Part shown: one piece after another, positions 26,055-37,552 of the stretch
How the letters are laid out: each line of letters opens with the position of its first letter
Position numbering within the stretch: position 1 is the stretch's first letter
Origin: Bothriochloa decipiens
Lineage: Eukaryota > Streptophyta > Magnoliopsida > Poales > Poaceae
Direction: 5' to 3'
DNA: 64,000 nt
Assembly (NCBI GenBank): GCA_023333625.1
Contig: CM041641.1
Coordinates: 2,063,068-2,127,067 of the forward strand
Notes under the pieces: model-generated
The model's input: only the letters and a program-made list of their open reading frames with translations
What the model was told of the DNA's origin: nothing
The model's database searches: none
Made by a program: the position numbers and the translations under genes

Positions 26055-29000
26055 ATGCTGTCTCTGAGCTGCCCAGGGGTGTCGTCCATGAGCAAGACGG
26101 CGTTCGATTCGGGGCACCCGGTGGCCCCCTGCCGCAGCCGCTGTCCCGGCGCTCGGGCGGCGCCCAGACGGCGGCGCACGCCATGTGTTTGCTTCGTTGC
26201 CTCACTGGCCACCGCCCAGCCTGGTCTGCTCCTCTCCTCTCTCGTTTTCCTTGGGGGTGTAAAATCCGAGTGCTTTAGCTTGGTTTCAGACTTTCAGTGG
26301 CAGTGGTGGACTGATGTGCTGACCAACCGACCGGTGTGTCTGTGCAGGAACTGCGGCGGCTGTTGATGTGCCGCCACGGACGATTCCTGATGTGGCAACA
26401 GCAAGCGCCCCTGAACGCATTTCTGTTTCTTCGCTGCTCGAGGTTGTTTCGGACGACTTGCTTAACCTCAACAACAATCTCAAATCGGTGAGCTTATTCT
26501 AGAAGCCATGTAGTTTAGGGCCCTTTTCCTTCTTTTTCAGAATTCAGAGAATACATGTTTAGGCTATGCACGCGTGACTGTCAAGTTTTACTTCTTTTTG
26601 GTGATTGCAAGTGATAACCATATCTAGTTGTGATTGTGACTTTAGACTTATGGGGAAGGCCATTAATGCATACTGTACTCATATTCTACATTTGGCTGCA
26701 CATTTGCTTTGGTTGTGTTTTCAAATCATGTTAACGGGCTACATCATCTGAAATTGCCTTTGTCAACATGTTCCTCAAGCGTTCCTAGTTCATGGAATTC
26801 CGTCATGGTAAAATATCCCAATGAAACTCTAAAGTATAATAAGTAACCATAACCATCATATGCTCACCGCAAGTGTGCATGGCTGCACCTGATCTTTGAA
26901 GTGCCCTGCAAGATGTCAGCAATAAAGAGATGACTAAAGGCATTACAAGCCGCCTCCATCCCTGTCAAGGGGATATGTATTTCTTCATGTATGGTCTCAT
27001 GTTTTGATGACTTGGAGCTTAGGACACCAAGAGTTGGCTGATGGATTTTGCAGTTTTGCTCGCTCTAACTTGTCATTTTTTGTGGCCTCCATAACTTCTA
27101 CCACTGGGGGTTTTTGTCCTTTTCTGCAACCTTCAGTTTATTTCTTGAATTTTGACATGCTTCGAGAACTTATATATTTTTTAAAGTTTCATGGATCCAC
27201 CAATCCAACTAAAATATCAAATAGGGCTGATTTTTTTCCTCGAACATGTATAGAACTGAAAATAGGAAGTACAGTCAATAGATACTTGAGCACTTCCCAG
27301 TCCTCATGATTCCTAGTCTCCACCAGGCCTCCGAAATTTTGTCTTTGACACGTTCCTCAAGTGTTCCTGGTTCATGGAATTTCTTTAAGACAAAAGATTC
27401 TCATGGAACTCCAAAGTAAAATAAGTAACAATCATATGCTATCATCAACTGTCCAATTCCTTGCTTGCACCGGCTCTTTGAAAGCAGCTTGCAAAATGAC
27501 AGGAACACATATATTATTAGACATTAATAGTTCCTTTCATCCCTTTCAAGGGGCGTGTATATTCTTCATGTTGTGGTCTCATTTTTGACAAGTTGGAGTT
27601 CAGAGCACCAGAAGTGGCTGGTGGAGTTTGCAATTCTGCTTGCTATGACTTGTCAATTTTTTGTGGCCTCCATGACATCTTCTGCTGCCCTTTTTGTCCT
27701 TTTATGCAAACTTTTAGATGCTTCGAGTTTTTTTTTTTGAAGTTTAGTTTCAGCCTTTCAGGCATCCATCTATTCAACTAAATCTCAAGTAGGACTGAAA
27801 GTAAGAAGTACACACACTCATACTTCAGCACATCCTCACTCCTCATATCTAAGTCTCCACCAGGCGTCCAGGCCTATGACATTGACTCAAAGTGAGTCAC
27901 AGTTATTGTTTTCTAAAATTGTGATGTCCAGTGGCGGAGCTTAGTTAGGACTAAAGAGGGCCATGGCCACCCCTAAGCTAGAAAAATTCTTAATGGAGTA
28001 TTTATTTTCATTCCTTTAAGTGCTAAGAAGATACTAATATGTCCCCCCTCTACTTTCATTTCATGTTATATTGGTCCCCACCCTTTTCCTGTCCAAGCTC
28101 CACCACTGGTGATGTCCATGTTTTGGACTAAGATCTTGAGCTTTGACAACATAATAGTTTCATGCACACAGCAACTCTCCTAGACGCTTAAGGTTTTGGG
28201 AAAGGTGGACAATATACATACAACACATTTTTGGTTCTGAACGCAAAACATATTTTTCTTAAGAACTTCTTGGACTAAGGCCTTGAGCTTTGACAACATA
28301 AAAAGTTTCATGCACACGGCAATTCTCCTAAATGCTTAAGGTTTTGGGAAAGGTGGACAATATGCTCAATTTTTGGTCCTTAATGCAAAAAAATATTTTC
28401 CTTAAGAACATCGCAGCTTTACAGTCCATATATAGATCTTTGTTCTTCATATAGATAAGGCCTAAATTTCAGAGCATTAAAATCAAATAACATGTCTGCT
28501 CTAATTTGCAATCTGCAACAGATACACATGACTGTTGAACATTATTTTAGCAGTTCATGCTTAATGAGCTCCTATCTACCATAGTGATAACTGATATAAC
28601 TTCAACAGCTTGTTGGTGCAGAAAATCCAGTTTTAGTTTCTGCAGCAGAACAAATTTTCGGTGCTGGTGGAAAGAGATTAAGACCAGCATTAGTTTTTCT
28701 GGTGTCCAGGGCAACTGCTGAATTAGCTGCTTTGTCGTAAGTTCCTTTCTCTGCCATCGATTTACCACTTTGTATCAGGGTTTTTAAATTAAACACACAT
28801 ATATTTTGGTTTTGCAATCCAGGGAGCTAACTACAGAACATCAGCGCTTGGCTGAGATCATAGAGATGATTCATACTGCAAGTTTAATACATGATGATGT
28901 CATAGATGACAGTGGGATGCGAAGAGGTGTGTACAATGTTTTTTTCTTGAACAAATCAGCCGTACTGTCAATAAAAAAAACGTTCTTTCATCATGCGCTT

Positions 29001-30506
29001 CTCTGCTTTTATTTAATATCTCTTAGAAACATTTGTTTAATGTTTTCTCCTTTCTGGGCATGTATGTGCATGGTATTTCAACCTTCTATTGTTTTTTCGC
29101 GTTTATAATCTGGAGAATATGTTACATCGGAAATTTCGTGATATGGGAAGCCTTTTTTTTTTGTTTTGGAAATGAAGGAAGCATATTCCTTTACACCCAG
29201 TGGCACTCACTTCATCACAATGTAGTGGTTTTTTGAGGGTATCAGTAAGTTGACCAGATTATTCTAAATTAGATTGGATCGTTTGCGGGAAAAGAAACAA
29301 TCCATCAGCTCTACGTCACAGGGTAGCTACGCTTTACTAGTGATTTTGTGCATTGTTTTTTCATGAGCAAGTCAGCCATGTTGTCAATAAAAAAAACGTT
29401 CTTTCACAATGCTAGTTTTTATAAACCTCTTGGAAACATTTGTTTAATGTTTTGTGGGCCATGGATGTCCATGGTATTTCTAAGTTCTATTGATTTTCTT
29501 GGCCCTTGTACTTTGGAGACATAATTTAGATTGGAAATTTGTGTTTCATGTTTACCTTTGTTTGCTAAATGCTAACTACCTTGTTGCATTTGTGATACAT
29601 GAAGCTTCATCTTTGTTTCCTTCATGCTCAATGCTATTCATCATACTAATGCATAATGTAATGTTTTGGTGCGGGGACCAAGGCCTATAAGTTGACCAAT
29701 TTATTCTAAACTAGATCTGATTGTTTGCAGGGAAAGAAACAATCCACCAGCTCTATGGCACGCGGGTGGCTGTGCTAGCTGGTGATTTTATGTTTGCACA
29801 GTCTTCTTGGTTTCTTGCAAACCTAGAGAACATTGAAGTCATCAAGCTCATCAGCCAGGTACTAAAGGATCCGAGCAGGCTGTGATCTCTTCATTTAAGT
29901 AAAAATGTCCCTGATTTGTTTACCTGAAGGGAGAAAAAAAAAACGATGTGCTAACAGGTAATCAAGGATTTCGCCAGCGGTGAGATAAAGCAAGCATCAA
30001 CACTATTCGACTGTGACGTCACCCTCGACGACTATCTGCTGAAGAGCTATTACAAGACCGCTTCTCTGATTGCGGCAAGCACAAGGTCTGCCGCCATATT
30101 CAGCGGCATGGACACCACCATCTGCGAACAGATGTACGAGTATGGCAGGAACCTGGGCCTCTCGTTCCAGGTCGTGGACGACATCCTCGACTTCACCCAG
30201 TCAGCCGAGCAGCTCGGGAAGCCAGCGGGCAGCGACCTGGCGAAGGGAAACCTGACGGCTCCCGTGATCTTCGCGCTGCGAGACGAGCCTCGGCTACGTG
30301 AGATCATCGACTCCGAGTTCAGCGAGCCAGGATCCCTGGCGACCGCGGTCGAGCTCGTCCACCGGAGCGGCGGGATCAGGAGAGCCCAGGAGCTCGCGGA
30401 GGAGAAAGGCGTGCTGGCGATACAGAACCTGCAGTGCCTCCCGAGGAGCGAGTTCAGAAGTGCCCTGGAGAGGGTGATTCACTACAATCTCCAGCGGATT
30501 CAGTAG
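26055..30506 (+). CDS. SPS2: Solanesyl-diphosphate synthase, plastid type, 6 exons
   Basis: Trans-long-chain prenyl transferase that lengthens an allylic diphosphate with isopentenyl diphosphate to the C45 chain used for plastoquinone-9. Exons: 26055-26223, 26348-26487, 28609-28736, 28823-28926, 29731-29858, 29958-30506; phases fit and give 405 residues. The start ATG (MLSLSCPG) matches the remembered rice SPS2 start; the N-terminal 70 or so residues are Arg/Ser/Ala-rich like a plastid transit peptide. The first Asp-rich motif is DDVID (about 170-174) in the context [15 protein letters not shown]; the second is DDILD (about 297-301). The GGKRLRP isopentenyl-diphosphate site and the KT in YYKTASLI are present. 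The last exon encodes almost half the protein without introns. Three tandem duplications lie in its introns (separate entries). It appears intact. Confidence 0.95.
26758..27868. repeat. Tandem duplication (about 0.55 kb unit) in SPS2 intron 2
   Basis: 26758-27338 and 27339-27868 align throughout: each starts with (A)CRTGTTCCTCAAG-GTTCCT, continues through CATCCCTKTCAAGGGG, then TTTTTTGTGGCCTCCAT, and ends with TAGTCTCCACCAGGC-type sequence. The copies differ by many substitutions and small indels, so the duplication is old. Confidence 0.85.
28125..28418. repeat. Tandem duplication (147-bp unit) in SPS2 intron 2
   Basis: 28125-28271 and 28272-28418 share GGACTAAG, CTTGAGCTTTGACAACATAA, TTTCATGCACAC, and CTTAAGGTTTTGGGAAAGG in the same order at a period of about 147 bp. 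Confidence 0.85.
28928..29790 (+). repeat. Tandem duplication of SPS2 intron 4 plus the start of exon 5
   Basis: Unit A (28928-29345) and unit B (29346 to about 29790) share TCAATAAAAAAAACGTTCTT, GAAACATTTGTTTAATGTTT, AGTTGACCA and the exon 5 start. Unit A contains a dead copy of the first 60 or so bp of exon 5 (about 29288-29350). Its acceptor reads TTTGCGGG instead of TTTGCAGGG, and the frame has an early stop (TAG, in GGGTAGC). The real exon 5 is at 29731-29858. Confidence 0.88.
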
Positions 30507-32640
30507 GTGTACCAGCTTCACTTGGTTTCCCTGAAAGATCCGGGGTGGCGGCCGTACCATACAGGGGCTCCATGTGGAAGTAGAGCAACTCCTGCCGGAA
30601 TCCATCCATGCTGTTTATTACTGGCTCCGGGGGAGATGATTATTGGCGCAGCAGCATCACATGCGAGTGTGCAACCGACACTGCCGCGTACCCACCAACC
30701 TCGTGGGAACTGGAGCATTTTGTTTCTGCAGCTGGTGTCATGTATATTGTATTGTATCTGCAAGGTGAATATAAAAAAGAAGAAGGCAGGCAGCGTATAT
30801 TGTATAGTTGGCTCTCCATTTCTTTGGGCTCTAGCATAAAGCTTGGTGTGCAGTATCTCTAATATATTCTGCTGTTGTTGTTGTAACTACAAACAGAAGA
30901 ACTGTTCTGGATGACCACGACGTTGATAATCTATGTGTATATATGCAATACATGTTGATCATGGAATATACTGCTGACTTGCTGAGATATACTGTATGCA
31001 TGAATAGGTTGGTTTCAGTTTCACCATCATCAGCTGATGATGGTGACGCCGATTCTGTGGTGCCTGCCTGTGCGCGTTGCCTTTGCCTACCACTCTGCCA
31101 GTACCATTCATCTGCTCTGCCTTCTGTGGTGGTGCTCTACTGTCTGGTCCCTCCGTCCGTCCGTGTAAATTAGGCGCCACGGCACTCGCCACTGACTCTC
31201 CTGCTACGCCTGAACTCGTGTGGTTCGGTTCGATTCGGTTGGGTTTCTTTTCTAGTGGTCGGTGTTGCTGGCCATTCTTTTGTGAATTGTGACTTTGTGA
31301 GTGATGATGAAGTGAGAGGCATTCCGACGCGACGTCCAACGGATCGTGTGACGTTCACGGCCGGTCGTCCTCTCCTTTTGTTTTTATTTGCAAAGCCAGA
31401 CGACTGGTACATACACGACGCCTGCACGATTGCTATTTTTGCTACCATCAGTCCACACCACTAGCAGTCCGGCCAGCACGTCGGTCTCAGTAAATAAAAA
31501 TATACGTCCACGACCCGTGTGATCTCCGGCCAGTTATCATGGGTCGCCGTGAAATCTGTTCTGCCGAGATCAATGGCGGCATGGCGCGAGGCGGACACCG
31601 CACGTGATCGCTCGCACTTCGCAGGTCGGCGGCGCCCATGTGTCGCTGCTGCTGCTGCATCCCGTCCCGAGTACGGCGTACCTAGTCCCGAGTACGCAGC
31701 TGGGTTTCGGCAGATCCTGCCCACCCTCTCGCGGCGTCACGAGGAGGAGTAGGTTATTGGTGGCTAGTTGCACGGGCACGGGTCGCCAGAGTGTGATTTG
31801 AAGGCAAGCTTGCTATTAGTTGGCGTTTCAATTCCATCACAAGCGCCCCGCCACCTAATTACACACGCGCTACTACACCACCACCCATCATCGCGAGTGC
31901 AGACGCAAATGTCATGCGCCGACAGTAACGCAAACAGGGACTAGTTATCTGTTACAACGACGGCTCGCGGTTGTTGTGCTGTGCCATTAGCCTATACGTC
32001 ACCGGATGTATTATGATCCATTCATTTCAAATTATAAGTTATTTTAACCTTTTCTTCTAAATTATAAGTTATTTTAATTTGTTTAAAGAGTTAACACATT
32101 TTAAGTTTGAACAAATTTATATATAATAAAATAATGACACTACATACATCAGTTTTTGGAGTCATCTCAAGCCAAGTTTTTATAAATTTGATTGTGAGAT
32201 CAATGAAAGCATATATATACATATATTTCCGTGGTACATCTAATAGTTCTAACTTTTGCCATAAATATTGTCATTTTCCCCTATAATTCTAGTCCTTTTA
32301 AGAAAGTTTTTTCTGACTTATAACTCTAAAAACTACTTTGTAGGACGGTACGAAGGCAGTACATAATGTCGATGGAATTTGGACAGCGTGTTTTCGAAAG
32401 CCACTAGGCGTTGGTAAGCTCAAAGGAAGTCGGGGCGGTAGATGCACAGGCGGTGGACGGATCACGCAAAGATGCAGATCGGACGGTGGGCAAGCGTCCA
32501 GCACGCCACCCACCCATACCCACTGGCCGGGCCCCCCATCATATAACGGCAACAAACAAGCCACGAGCAACACGAAAGAAATCTCCTCCCCCTCCTCCAC
32601 CTTTCCCTTGCCTTCCCTTCTCTCCTCTCCTCGAAGGCGC
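30507..32640. other. Intergenic, SPS2 3' end and MPK20 promoter
   Basis: Includes the presumed SPS2 3' UTR (to about 30870), a mid-GC stretch with no family-like frame (31000-31800) and an AT-rich block (32008-32345) whose start (CCATTCATTTCAAATTATAAG) resembles a Stowaway MITE but lacks a convincing partner end. The GC-rich start of the MAP kinase transcript begins around 32640. Confidence 0.45.
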
Positions 32641-32903
32641 TGCACGCGTGCACGCGGCGAGGGCGAGATCGGGCGGAGGAGCCCTACTACCCCGGCACCC
32701 CCTCGCCGCGCGGCCGCCGTCCCACGTCCCGGCGGGGCGCTCAGGGCCTTGCTCGCCCCCTGATCCCGCCCGCGCGCGGCGTCTCGGGACTGTGCCGCCG
32801 CAGGCCGCAGCGTAGGCGGGTGCTGAGTGCGGCCGGCGGAAGCGAGGGGCGCCCGGGTTTTCGGTTGGCACCGGCGGTGGGGCGAGAGATCCGGCCAGCG
32901 GGG

Positions 32904-35900
32904 ATGCAGCAGGACCAGCGGAACAAGGTGGGAGCCTCTTCTCCTCCTCCCGCTCATCCTGTTGGTGCTTGCTCGTTAATTTCGCTGTTACGCTGCAAAC
33001 GTTTCGAAAAAAAAAAAAAAGTTATGTTGCTGCGCGCTGGCGTTGATGCTTCGTGTCGATTTGGGTTCTGGGCTGCTGATAGTGCGCGAGCCATCGATTC
33101 CTAATTTTCGGAGCACCTCTACTTTACCTTTATTTATTTTTTTTTGAATTTTTATGTCTGTTTTTATTTTAAAAGTTTTGATTGACGGGACTCAACTCGA
33201 CGCGACGCGACTCTTCCATGTTCCATATCATTGGTGGAGTCTAAATTCGATCTGGTGGACATGGCTTTGAAATTTTGAATTGATGATGTAATGAAAAGGT
33301 CAAATGACGCGTGAGCTGAACGGTGCGACTAGTTGCAGACAGTCCGATCTCATATGCAAAAGTTGACCATTTTTCGAGACGCTTCAAGTTGCCATCTGTC
33401 CCCCGGATTAAATAGCACCGCGTGGCCTGTTGCCTTGGCCCTGTACTCCTGTCGGCGCGCATAGTTGTTCGTTCCTTTTGCTTGTGGTGTTCATCGGGCA
33501 CGCCCACGAGGAGGCGATTCCATTTAGTTAAAGGGAAACTGTTAATTAATTTTTGTGCACGCGGTTACTGCCTTATGACAGGTTCTGTCCGTTCCGAACC
33601 TATTCCTGTATCTGTCTGCAAGACTGCAATGGTTTGGCAACCTCTTCCGTTTGCTGACCCGTTTCGGTTTCCCAAATTCAGCATTCATTCATGTCCTCTG
33701 CAGTGGGTGGTTTCTTGAAACAGTTCATTGATCTAGTTTACGCAATTCATGTTGCAGACTTCTTCTGCAGAGGCCGACTTCTTCACAGAGTACGGGGATG
33801 CAAACCGGTACAAGATCCAAGAAGTCATTGGTAAGGGAAGCTATGGGGTTGTCTGCTCTGCCATTGATCTTCACACTTGGCAGAGAGTGGCGATCAAGAA
33901 GATACACAATATCTTCGAGCACGTCTCTGATGCCGCGAGGATCCTCCGTGAGATCAAACTTCTGAGGCTCCTGAGGCACCCTGATATTGTTGAGATCAAG
34001 CACATTATGTTACCTCCATCGAGGAAGGACTTCAAGGATATTTATGTTGTTTTTGAGCTTATGGAGTCTGATCTCCACCAAGTTATAAAGGCCAACGATG
34101 ACTTGACCAAGGAGCATTACCAGTTCTTTCTCTATCAGTTACTTCGGGCCCTCAAATACATTCATACTGGTATGACACCTCTCCTGCTGTATATGCCAGC
34201 CATTTCCCTGAATCTCCAAAAATGGGAGGGAGTGCATTTTAGTCCAGTCATGTATTGATGGTCATAATTCCTGTCATCTCCTTTTATGTGCAACTCACAG
34301 TGAACATTTGATTGCACCTGTAGCCATAGTTTATGCTGATCCTGAACTTTCATAATTGCAGCTAATGTTTATCACCGTGACCTGAAGCCCAAGAATATTT
34401 TAGCAAACTCTAACTGCAAATTGAAAATATGTGACTTTGGACTAGCTCGAGTTGCATTCAATGATACCCCAACAACAGTCTTCTGGACGGTATGTACGAA
34501 ACAAAGAGTCATCTCTTTTTTTCATTGGATTCAGGTATAATGTATGTCATGTATTGATACACATGCCCTGCAGGATTATGTTGCAACAAGGTGGTACCGA
34601 GCTCCAGAGCTCTGTGGATCCTTCTTCTCCAAGGTGAGCTTTCTAGTTACATATCATTACTTATTATGTTCACTAATAAGCAATGTCTGATGGTCCCATA
34701 ATATGAATCAACAATTATGATTATTTGAAAATACTATTTGCTTATGTTTTCCTCCTCGCCAATGAATTCTATCATGGCATGCTATTGCATTTTACTCTTA
34801 CCGCTGCCTTGTTACTTTTTGGTAGAATTTGGTAGGAGCTCCAACTCATGGAGAGATGCTCTTTAGTGTTTTGTTATGAATGGTTCTATCCAAATACTAT
34901 GAATCTGGATAGTGATTCTCATAGTAATTTCACATGAGAGATGTTCATTAGACTCTGTACTTTATAGGTACAGATATAAATGCTCTTGTTGGTTCTGTAT
35001 GCCATTTTCATTATGTGGTTTATTTTTATGCATGGATCAATCTGATTGATATTTACCTCTTTTTTTGTCCCTATTATGCACAAATAGGAACCAATAACCT
35101 GCTGAATTGCAGCTTTATAATAATACAATGAGCATTCCTTACTATTAAGAGTGCTTTGAATTTTATATAAATTATTGCCAGACTGTCTATAATCTGAACG
35201 TGCTTCTATATTATTGTTATCCCCAAAAAATGCAGTATACACCAGCTATTGACATTTGGAGCATTGGATGCATATTTGCTGAGGTGTTGACAGGGAAGCC
35301 TTTATTTCCTGGTAAAAATGTTGTTCATCAGCTGGATTTGATGACTGATCTTCTAGGCACGCCATCAATGGATACAATTTCCCGGGTACAGTACCTAGTG
35401 CTATAACCAAGGAAATCTATTTTCAGTTCATCTCATGGCTCAATGACTCCAAAGTTGAACTAGTTTTTTTTTTATTCCTTTTCAGGTTCGGAATGAGAAA
35501 GCAAGAAGGTATTTGAGCAGCATGAGAAAGAAGGACCCTGTTCCATTTTCTCAGAAGTTTCCCAATGCAGATCCTTTGGCACTTAAACTACTAGAAAAGC
35601 TATTAGCGTTTGATCCGAAGGACCGTCCAACAGCAGAAGAGGTAGTCCTTTGCTGCTGTCTCATCTTAAACCTTTTTGTGTCTAATTTTTCTCTGTGGAA
35701 CTAGATCTGTGACATTTCTTTCAATATATGTATTGTTTCAGGCATTGCGTGATCCATACTTCAAAGGTCTTGCCAGGATTGAAAGAGAACCATCCTGTCA
35801 GCCAATCAGAAAAGTGGAATTTGACTTTGAGCACAAAAGAATGTCAAAGGAAGAGATAAGAGAGTTGATATTTCGTGAGATACTGGAATATCACCCACAA

Positions 35901-37552
35901 TTGCTGAACAGCTACATTAATGGCACAGAGAGGACAACCTTTCTCTACCCAAGGTTTTAGCTTTTCTGTGTTTGCACATGTATGTTGCTTTGCGCATGCA
36001 TGTATTTGCTCATGTATCATTCCGTTTCAACCCTTTGATGGAAGACTTACTGGCTATTTTTGTGCAGTGCTGTTGATCAATTTAAGCAGCAGTTTTCTCA
36101 TCTTGAAGAGAATGGTGGTAATGGCCCATCAGTTCCAACAGACAGGAAACATGCATCCCTTCCCAGGTAATAGGGCATCATAGTCTTGATTTCATTTGCA
36201 GGCTGCTTTGAGTTGCACTTTCAAGTACAATGTACATCTTAGTTTGTCTCCATATTAAGGTTCTCCCTTGTGGCCTGAGTGCCCAATGGTAAGAGAGCCA
36301 TCCTTCTGGGTTGGGTATGAGTTCATTGTTGGGATGTTGACATCTGAGAGCGAAGTGACCAAGGCTAGATGATCATGGAGAGTTCAAGCTTAAAAGATAA
36401 AATTGTAGTTCTGCTGGATAATTTCAAAGTTCATATACTTCGTCTTGAATGCAAGATAAGGCCAGACAGGAGTTGTTTCCAGCAGTACTCACTGGTCTCA
36501 ATGTTCTAGGATTGTGGGGGTGCACATGTGCTCGATTCTGAAGTGAACTGTACAATGCTTCACTTGCATCGTACAAGTCATGTTTTTTTTTTTTCAGAAA
36601 TCAAAACTGACAATTGGTTAGTATGTGTTCAGAATGTTCATAAACAGTTGCTCCACTAATTGCCTGTGCTTCTGTCCTTTTGTCCTTGTAATTTAGTTGA
36701 GTGAAAGTTTTTTTTTTTTTCGTTTTGCTAATCTGCAGTTTCATTTTGTAGGACTACTGTTGTTCACTCTAATCCAATTCCTGCCAAGGAACAACCTCTT
36801 GCTGCCTCATCAAGGGTTAGACCAGTCTCTGATGATTCATGTAAGAATCCTTGGGAGAAAGGAAGTGGTCCTGGAAATGTTCCCAGGGCATCTATGGCTC
36901 CACAAGGGCTGCAAGCACAAGCAGGTATTTCTGTGTTCACTTACTACTACTCGCTCTGCTCCAAATCGTACGTCGTTTTGGCTTTTCTAAGTACAATAGT
37001 TTTTGCTATGCATCTATGTTTTAGAACAAAGAAAAAAATAGTATTTGCAAAAGCCAAAACGATGTATAATTTGGAATGGAGGGAGTACTACAAATGATTT
37101 GTTGTTATTTTTCGACTTGTGATGGCACTTTTCTGAGATCTTTTCCCTTATGTTTGCCAGCAGGATCAGTAAGAGTTAATGGCTCAGTGATGAATTCAGG
37201 GTATCCTCCGCATCAGCAATTCCCACAAGCATACGGTTACCGCCAAATGCCTGCAAGATTGGACAGTACCAACCCATCACAGGCCATGGGAGGTTACACA
37301 CTGCAGTCGCAGCAGGCTTATACTTCTACAAACAGCAAAGGCTCGCCTGATGTGGCTGTGAACATGAGAGCACCCCCCTTCCATCTCCCAGCTGGACCAA
37401 AGAAGAATAACCCATTAGATAGACTAGCAACTGACACCGACATATACACAAGATCCCTTAACGGCATTGTTGCTGCCGCCGCGGCATCAGTAGGCACTGG
37501 CGCTCACCGAAACGTTGGCGTTGTGCCATCTGGCATGTCAAGGATGTATTAG
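32904..37552 (+). CDS. MPK20: TDY-type MAP kinase, MPK20 group, 10 exons
   Basis: Ser/Thr protein kinase of the plant group D MAPKs. Exons: 32904-32927, 33758-34169, 34362-34489, 34574-34633, 35236-35385, 35486-35641, 35742-35953, 36068-36166, 36752-36924, 37161-37552; phases fit and give 601 residues. The first exon codes only 8 residues (MQQDQRNK), matching the known MPK20-type start. Gly-rich loop GKGSYG (33-38), ATP lysine in VAIKK (about 55), catalytic HRDLKPKN (150-157), DFG (170-172), activation motif TDY (188-190) in place of TEY, and APEL follow in order. The kinase domain ends near residue 310; the long Ser/Pro/Gln-rich tail is typical of group D, which has no common docking site of the TEY type. 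Substrates are not known from sequence. An in-frame tandem acceptor precedes exon 10. From memory it corresponds to the rice MPK20-5 position. Confidence 0.94.
36950..37085. mobile_element. Stowaway MITE in MPK20 intron 9
   Basis: 136 bp, starting CTCGCTCTGCTCCAAATCG and ending AATTTGGAATGGAGGGAG, flanked by TA (36948-36949 and 37086-37087). Internal arms CGTCGTTTTGGCTTTT and AAAAGCCAAAACGATG are inverted. It lies 25 bp after the exon 9 donor and 75 bp before the exon 10 acceptor. Confidence 0.85.

Noticed and set aside
31217..31245. GGTTCGGTTCGATTCGGTTGG as a tRNA B box
   Set aside because: No A box, no cloverleaf arms nearby; it is a simple repeated GGTTCGATTCG sequence.
32008..32345. Possible Stowaway MITE upstream of MPK20
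   Set aside because: The left end is suggestive but the right end is not a matching inverted repeat with TA.
32298..32957. 219-codon minus frame
   Set aside because: It lies antisense over the promoter and first exon of the MPK20 gene, is Arg/Pro/Ser low-complexity and has no family resemblance.
36250..36370. Possible second SINE (TGGCCTGAGTGCCCAATGG resembling an A box)
   Set aside because: No convincing B box and no flanking duplication.
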